A stretch of DNA of 64,000 bases from CAYUQT01 sp964596165 (lineage in GTDB: Bacteria > Planctomycetota > Phycisphaerae > UBA1845 > JAFGLZ01), in assembly GCA_964596165.1 (NCBI GenBank), contig CAZQTW010000008.1, positions 62,001 to 126,000 on the forward strand. The letters are read 5' to 3'. The position numbers and the translations under genes were made by a program. Positions 59,241 to 64,000 of this stretch are shown piece after piece. The first letter of the stretch is position 1. Every line of letters begins with the position of its first letter. Under the pieces are notes generated by a model. The model saw only the letters and a list, made by a program, of their open reading frames with translations. It had not been told where the DNA came from and made no database searches.

Positions 59241-62200
59241 ATGCCAAAACGATGTGCCGGTCTTCTGACCGTAGCGGTGTGTTCGTGCACGAGTTTGGTA
59301 GCAGGTGTCCCCAGACAACTCGGCGACCTCAGCGGCCCCTGGCTCCTTCTTGTTGATGACCACCTCGTGGCCGAGAAGACGAATGTCACACGGACGTACC
59401 ACCCATTCGAAAAGCATCCCGGCAACCCGGTTCTCAAGGCCGACAGGCCATGGGAGGGAACCGTCCCCTATGTCTACGGCACCGTACTGCCCGGCGACGA
59501 CGGCAAGGGATATCGGATGTGGTATCACGCCTACAGCGACGGCGAGTACCGGAACCTCTACGCCACCAGCGCCGACGGGCTTCGCTGGGACAAGCCGGAA
59601 CTCGGGCTGGTCGACTACAAGGGCTCGAAGAAGAACAACATCCTCTTTCGCCGGACCAAAGAAGACCACAACCCTCAGGTCATCCACACGCCATGGGAAA
59701 CCGATCCGCAGCGTCGCTACAAGCTGATCAACTACGACTATGGCCGCATGCCGCCCAAACACATGGTCAGCGGCTACTGGGGCGCCTGTTCGCCCGACGG
59801 CATTCACTGGACGGACGTTCGCCGGAACCCCATCCTGCCCGATCCGAGCGACGTCGGCAATTTCGCCTGGGATTCGCACACGAAGCGGTACTTCGGCTAC
59901 CCGAAGATGTTCACGGACGTCCGAGGCTACCGTCGGCGATGCGTGGGATTCTCGGAGACGCCCAACTTCGAATCCTGGCCGGCGTCCATCGCGGTGATCG
60001 TTCCCGACCCGTACGACGACCGTTGGGTCAAGGGCGACAACCAGCATACGGATTTCTACGGCCTCTGCGCATTCGCCTATGAGTCGATGTACATCGGCTT
60101 CCTCTGGATCTTTCAGATCACCGACGGCAAGAACGACGGGCCGATCTTCGTCGAGCTGGTGAGCAGTCATGACGGTGTGAACTGGATCCGTCAGGAAGCG
60201 CCACGAACACCGATTCTCGGCCTCGGCGACCGAGACGCCTGGGACCGCGGGATGATCTTCACGACTAATCACCCGCTCGTAGAGGGTGACAAGATCAAAC
60301 TTTTCTACGGCGGCTTCGACATTACGCACGGACCCGACGGTGGCCACGCGGGAGTGGGACTGGCCACACTCCGTAAGGACGGATTCGCCTCTCTCGACGC
60401 CGGCGACACTGTGGGCACCATCACCACGAAAAAGCTCACGGGCATTCAGGGCCCGCTCCATGTCAACTACAAGGCGAACGGCGGTTGGCTGAAGGTTGAG
60501 GTCATCGATGAGGCCGGCAAGCTGATTCCAGGCTATGGCCGCGACGAGTGCGATGCGCTTCAGTCCGACAGCGTGGACCAGATCGTGACCTGGAAGGGCT
60601 CCAACCGTCTGCCGGACGTCCAGGGACCCATCCAACTCCGCTTCGTCCTTCAGAAGGCCTCGCTCTACTCGTTCGCCGTGGGAGAGGGCGTCCAGGTGCT
60701 GATGCCGGACACGGGGATTCTGTACACCTTTGAAGGCGATCGAGGAAGCGATGTCGTTGACAGACTGCTGACCGACGGCGCACAGAACGGTCGGCTCCGC
60801 AACAAGGTTACCATCGCCAACGACAAGGCAAACGCCGCCTTCGGGGTCTCGTCGGCCACGATCTCGGATCGAGCGGGTCATCACACGATCGAACTGCCGG
60901 GGACCACCAATTTGGGTACCGACTTCACCCTGTCCGTGATGGCCAAGAGCAAGAACACAGGCTTCACGCGGTTATTCAGCAACTACCGCGGCGGCGGGCC
61001 GGCGCTGAAGACAGAGCTGATCTTCGATTTCGACCCGAGCGGCAAGGAGATCGCCGGTCTGCGGGCGGCGGTAAACGGCGAAGAGGTTCAGTCGGAGTCG
61101 CTGAAGCCCGTTACCGACGGCAAGTACCACCACTTCGCCATGACCTACGCCGGCGGGGACGTGAAGCTCTACTACGATGGCCGGGAAGTCGGCACCGGTC
61201 AGGTAAGGCCCGGGCCGGTTCTTCTGGCCGACGACCTACGATTCGGCGAAGACCTGACCAAAGGGGCAAACGAGCAGTTCGAGGGGTCGATCGATGACAT
61301 CCTGATCCTGCGGCGGGCGCTGAGCGCAACCGAGATTGAGACGTTGGCATCCCAGGGCGCCGCGGCCTTTTTGGCAGGTGTTCCACCCGTGTCGCGACCG
61401 GTCCGTCCGGCTCGCCCCGCCTCATTCACCATGGCGGTTGCGCCCACGGTGTTGGACATCGGCTCCCGCCTCGAGCTGTTCGTCGACTCGTATCTCATCG
61501 ACAAGCTGGAAGGGGCCGGCTTGATGCTGCATCATCCCCAACCGGCTGAGATCGCGATCACGTTCGACAAGCCCTGGGAAGGCGCCCACGCCGGCTATTG
61601 CACCGTCCTCAAGGACGGCGACATCTACCGACTCTACTACCGTGGCCTGCCCGGCACTGGCGATGTCGACGGCACCGACGCCGAGACGACGTGCTGCGCC
61701 GAAAGCAAGGACGGCATCCGTTGGACGAAGCCCAACCTCGGCCTGTACACCGTGAACGGGACGAACCAGAACAACGTCGTGCTGGCCGGCATGAAGCCCT
61801 GTTCGCACAACTTCAGTCCGTTCATCGACACACGGCCGGGCGTGCCTCCGGATGAGAAATACAAGGGTTTGGGCGGTCTGGCCCCTGGCGGTCTGTTCGC
61901 CTTCGCCTCGGCCGACGGCCTTCGCTGGAAGAGACTTCAAGACAAACCCGTCATTACCACGGGGGCGTTCGATTCGCAGAACGTGCCATTCTGGTCCGAG
62001 GCCGAGAATTGCTACGTGTGCTACTTCCGCACGTGGATCAACAACTGTCGATGGGTCAGCCGCGCAACCTCCAAGGATTTTGTCCGATGGACCCACCAAG
62101 TCGCGATGGATTTCGGCGACGCACCGCCCGAGCACCTGTATACGAACCAGACGAATCCCTATTTCAGGGCGCCGCACATCTACATCGGAACCGCCGCCCG

Positions 62201-62819
62201 CTTCATGGAGGGTCGACGTGTCCTTAGCGGCGAACAGTTGAAGGCGATCGGCGTCGACACCAGGAGCTGGCTCAAGGACGACTGCTCCGAGGTCGTACTG
62301 CTGAGCAGCCGAGGCGGCAAGCACTACGATCGTACGTTTATGGAGGCCTTTGTCCGTCCGGGATTGGGCGACACCAACTGGGTCTCGCGAACGAACTACC
62401 CCGCCTTGGGAATCGTCCAGACGGGTCCGGCCGAAATGTCGATGTACGTCCAGCGCGACAACGGCCAGCCGACGCATCACCTCCGGCGCTATACCATGCG
62501 AATCGACGGCTTCGCCTCGGTCAACGCCCCGTATCGGGGCGGCGAGATGCTGACCAAGCAACTGACGTTCGCCGGCAACGAACTGATCCTCAACTACTCC
62601 ACGTCGGCGGCAGGGGGGATTCGGGTGGAAATCCAGGACCAGGACGGCAAACCGATTCCCGCCTACTCGCTGGCTGAATCCTTGGAGATCGTCGGCGATC
62701 AGATCGAGCGAAAGGTCGCCTGGAAGGGAGGCTCGAACGTCGGCAAACTGGCCGGCAAGCCGATCCGACTGCGCTTCGCGATGAAGGACGCGGACCTATA
62801 CTCGATCCGATTCAGATGA
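59241..62819 (+). CDS. Secreted tandem beta-propeller protein with central LamG-like domain
   Basis: 1192 residues from ATG 59241, set by GGAGGT eight bases upstream, with a signal peptide. Layout: propeller A (about 30-405, LLLVDDHLVAEKTNVTRTYH, RPWEGTVPYVYGTV, YRMWYHAYSDG, SADGLRWDKPELGLVDYKGSKKNN), sandwich A (413-480, GGWLKVEVIDEAGKLIPGYG), a concanavalin/LamG domain (492-708), propeller B (about 730-1115, LELFVDSYLIDKLEG, KPWEGAHAGYCTV, SKDGIRWTKPNLGLYTVNG) and sandwich B (1126-1192, GGIRVEIQDQDGKPIPAYS). The two halves are clearly duplicates. The fold resembles GH32/GH43-like enzymes but no acid pair can be assigned. Confidence 0.8.
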   Translation: MPKRCAGLLTVAVCSCTSLVAGVPRQLGDLSGPWLLLVDDHLVAEKTNVTRTYHPFEKHPGNPVLKADRPWEGTVPYVYGTVLPGDDGKGYRMWYHAYSDGEYRNLYATSADGLRWDKPELGLVDYKGSKKNNILFRRTKEDHNPQVIHTPWETDPQRRYKLINYDYGRMPPKHMVSGYWGACSPDGIHWTDVRRNPILPDPSDVGNFAWDSHTKRYFGYPKMFTDVRGYRRRCVGFSETPNFESWPASIAVIVPDPYDDRWVKGDNQHTDFYGLCAFAYESMYIGFLWIFQITDGKNDGPIFVELVSSHDGVNWIRQEAPRTPILGLGDRDAWDRGMIFTTNHPLVEGDKIKLFYGGFDITHGPDGGHAGVGLATLRKDGFASLDAGDTVGTITTKKLTGIQGPLHVNYKANGGWLKVEVIDEAGKLIPGYGRDECDALQSDSVDQIVTWKGSNRLPDVQGPIQLRFVLQKASLYSFAVGEGVQVLMPDTGILYTFEGDRGSDVVDRLLTDGAQNGRLRNKVTIANDKANAAFGVSSATISDRAGHHTIELPGTTNLGTDFTLSVMAKSKNTGFTRLFSNYRGGGPALKTELIFDFDPSGKEIAGLRAAVNGEEVQSESLKPVTDGKYHHFAMTYAGGDVKLYYDGREVGTGQVRPGPVLLADDLRFGEDLTKGANEQFEGSIDDILILRRALSATEIETLASQGAAAFLAGVPPVSRPVRPARPASFTMAVAPTVLDIGSRLELFVDSYLIDKLEGAGLMLHHPQPAEIAITFDKPWEGAHAGYCTVLKDGDIYRLYYRGLPGTGDVDGTDAETTCCAESKDGIRWTKPNLGLYTVNGTNQNNVVLAGMKPCSHNFSPFIDTRPGVPPDEKYKGLGGLAPGGLFAFASADGLRWKRLQDKPVITTGAFDSQNVPFWSEAENCYVCYFRTWINNCRWVSRATSKDFVRWTHQVAMDFGDAPPEHLYTNQTNPYFRAPHIYIGTAARFMEGRRVLSGEQLKAIGVDTRSWLKDDCSEVVLLSSRGGKHYDRTFMEAFVRPGLGDTNWVSRTNYPALGIVQTGPAEMSMYVQRDNGQPTHHLRRYTMRIDGFASVNAPYRGGEMLTKQLTFAGNELILNYSTSAAGGIRVEIQDQDGKPIPAYSLAESLEIVGDQIERKVAWKGGSNVGKLAGKPIRLRFAMKDADLYSIRFR

Positions 62820-63320
62820 ACCTCACAAGTCACTGACATCGCTATCGTCCCTGACGTGGTGAATCTCAGAAGAACATCGAGATTGCCTGGAACAGCGTTC
62901 GTCGGTTGAATGAACTCTGCGACAGAGTGGGCGGCTGGCGGTCCAACTCGGCCGGTCGCTTCTTGCGCCAAGGCCTCATCGCAGAGAGGGCAGCTGTCGA
63001 GGCCTCCTACCGCCGCTTTGTCCGGGCCTTGGACGACGCCCGCAACGGGCCGTGCCGTCCGACACCGGGGAAAACCGAGCCACGAGTGCCGGACCCGACG
63101 CTTGACCACTTGCGAGAACGCTTACTTTCGAATGGAATCCCATGGCCATAGGCATGGGGTTGCCTCCGACATCAATGTCCGGGGCGTGCTCGAGCTGTCC
63201 CTCCCGACGAAGACGCGGATCGATGCGGAATTCCCTGCTGACGCCCGGCGGTTCATGCGGTAATCTGACCGCTCCACAAGCAGTCTGAGGATTACCCAGG
63301 CGGAAGGGAGTCGTCGCCAG
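62820..63320. other. Region between propeller protein and helicase gene
   Basis: 501 bases. Apart from the doubtful short frame at 62906-63151, no gene, promoter or terminator was recognised. Confidence 0.4.
62906..63151 (+). CDS. Doubtful short ORF or gene remnant
   Basis: 81 residues with a TTG start and no ribosome site. The frame is open from 62855 and reads plausibly (LNELCDRVGGWRSNSAGRFL, AAVEASYRRFVRALDDARNG) with GC-rich third positions, but no domain is recognised and a frame on the other strand is also open. It could be a degraded gene. Confidence 0.25.
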   Translation: MNELCDRVGGWRSNSAGRFLRQGLIAERAAVEASYRRFVRALDDARNGPCRPTPGKTEPRVPDPTLDHLRERLLSNGIPWP

Positions 63321-64000
63321 ATGATCGTTCTGCACGCCGGAGTCCGCGACGGCCAATTGTCTCTTTGGGGTGAATCGACGTCGGGGTCCGACACGTCGCG
63401 TCGGCCCGGGCGGCGGAAGGCGATCCAGGCTGTTGCCGCCGAAAGACACCCCTTTGAAGCCGGCTTCGATTCGTTGTCGGCCGCACTGTCTGAGGCGGGA
63501 ATCGGAGCGGTCCCGATCAAGAAGGAGGCGCGACCTGTCGTTGTCTGGCTGCCTTCGGCGGACGGCAAGCCGGTCGCATCGAGCCCGCTGATCGCCGAGC
63601 CTCCGCCGCCCGAAGTCGGCACGCCGCTGACGCCTTGGCAGGTGACCGCGTTGCCTCTGTCGATGGAGCGGGCCGTCAGGCTTCTGTGCGCATGCTCGGG
63701 CAAAGACGTCCTGGCCCCCGGCGTGATCGTCGGGGCTGATCTGGCGTTCTGGACGACGGCCATGCGGTTTGGAGGGGGCTTGGTCGCCCGCCAGAGGTTT
63801 GCCCCAGGGATCATCGAATCGGACGGTGTCTACCGGGCCCGATGGGAGCCCGTCTTGGCCGGCGAGGACAAGGACCGCATGGCGAAGCTGGCCATGACGA
63901 TGCCGCCGGCCGCGCGGGCCCTGAGCCATGATGCTGCCTCGCCGCCCCAAACGAACGGGCACGCCGTTCTGTCCGCCTTCATCGATGAAGCGGTCGATCA
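63321..64000 (+). CDS. SNF2-type helicase, N-terminal part (cut by window end)
   Basis: The frame is open from ATG 63321 to the window end, about 226 residues without a stop. GGGAG lies ten bases upstream. MIVLHAGVRDGQLSLWGE, then HPFEAGFDSLSAALSEAG, VVVWLPSADGKPVASSPLI and TPWQVTALPLSMERAVRLLCA follow the N-terminal pattern of bacterial SNF2-family helicases that carry an SNF2-associated domain before the DEAD/helicase core (LWAE, HPFA, WLPS and WxVxAL blocks). The ATPase motifs would lie beyond the window, so the call is from the N-terminal pattern only. Confidence 0.6.
   Translation, partial: MIVLHAGVRDGQLSLWGESTSGSDTSRRPGRRKAIQAVAAERHPFEAGFDSLSAALSEAGIGAVPIKKEARPVVVWLPSADGKPVASSPLIAEPPPPEVGTPLTPWQVTALPLSMERAVRLLCACSGKDVLAPGVIVGADLAFWTTAMRFGGGLVARQRFAPGIIESDGVYRARWEPVLAGEDKDRMAKLAMTMPPAARALSHDAASPPQTNGHAVLSAFIDEAVD

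Noticed and set aside
59115..60884. 589-codon frame antisense to the propeller protein
   Set aside because: Valine- and arginine-rich shadow; the plus-strand gene has a signal peptide, ribosome site and clear repeats.
62976..63962. 328-codon minus-strand frame over the helicase start
   Set aside because: Extremely Arg/Gly-rich with no domain; the plus-strand frame matches a helicase N-terminal pattern.

Overview
The window looks like a chromosome segment of a high-GC planctomycete, most likely Phycisphaerae-like. The taxonomic hints are a prepilin leader of the FTLIELLVVVAIIALL type followed by LLPSLSKAR, two ECF sigma factors each with a membrane-anchored partner, a Tat-exported Gfo/Idh/MocA oxidoreductase, several very large secreted sugar-active proteins, and a complete-looking run of flagellar genes. 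No rRNA, tRNA, CRISPR array, transposase or phage gene was recognised.

Layout. (1) 0.1-4.1 kb, minus strand: argB, argD, rph and a SPOR-like lipoprotein, driven by a good sigma-70 promoter. (2) 4.6-7.3 kb, plus: an ECF sigma factor, a probable anti-sigma factor and a secreted protein with two STN-like domains. (3) 7.5-24.8 kb, mainly minus: sugar metabolism (HpcH/HpaI aldolase, XylA-type isomerase), a 1258-residue multidomain glycoside-hydrolase-like protein, two GHL10-type proteins, a GH78 alpha-L-rhamnosidase, an SGNH esterase, a cyclophilin and purF. (4) 24.8-26.4 kb, minus: a REC-like/GAF/GGDEF diguanylate cyclase. (5) 26.7-52.5 kb, plus: a TPR protein, FlgN, a cytosolic histidine kinase and an NtrC-type regulator, then a sigma-54 promoter and flgB flgC fliE fliF fliG, a stand-alone FliG C-domain protein, fliH fliI fliJ, a MotE-like protein, fliK flgD, a TIGR02530-type gene, flgE flbD motA motB fliL fliN fliO fliP fliQ fliR flhB. 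(6) 52.6-55.1 kb: a second ECF sigma factor, a membrane partner and a secreted protein, translationally overlapped. (7) 55.1-64 kb: a Tyr/Ser-rich secreted protein, a Tat-exported oxidoreductase, a pseudopilin-like protein, a 1192-residue duplicated beta-propeller protein and the 5' part of an SNF2-type helicase cut by the window end.

How it fits together. The kinase/NtrC pair encoded just before flgB, a sigma-54 -24/-12 element and an upstream 32-bp nested dyad suggest FleSR/FlrBC-like control of the basal body and hook genes. The flagellar spacers repeatedly contain GC-rich hairpins with GGA in the loop, which is the shape of a CsrA target. The switch complex is unusual: fliM is absent from its normal place between fliL and fliN, FliN carries two FliM-like N-terminal peptides, and a small FliG-C paralogue sits between fliG and fliH. 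Filament genes, flhA and fliM must lie elsewhere if the flagellum is functional. The 9.8-23.7 kb region reads as a planctomycete polysaccharide-degradation locus aimed at rhamnose-containing glycans; that substrate is inferred from the GH78 enzyme only.
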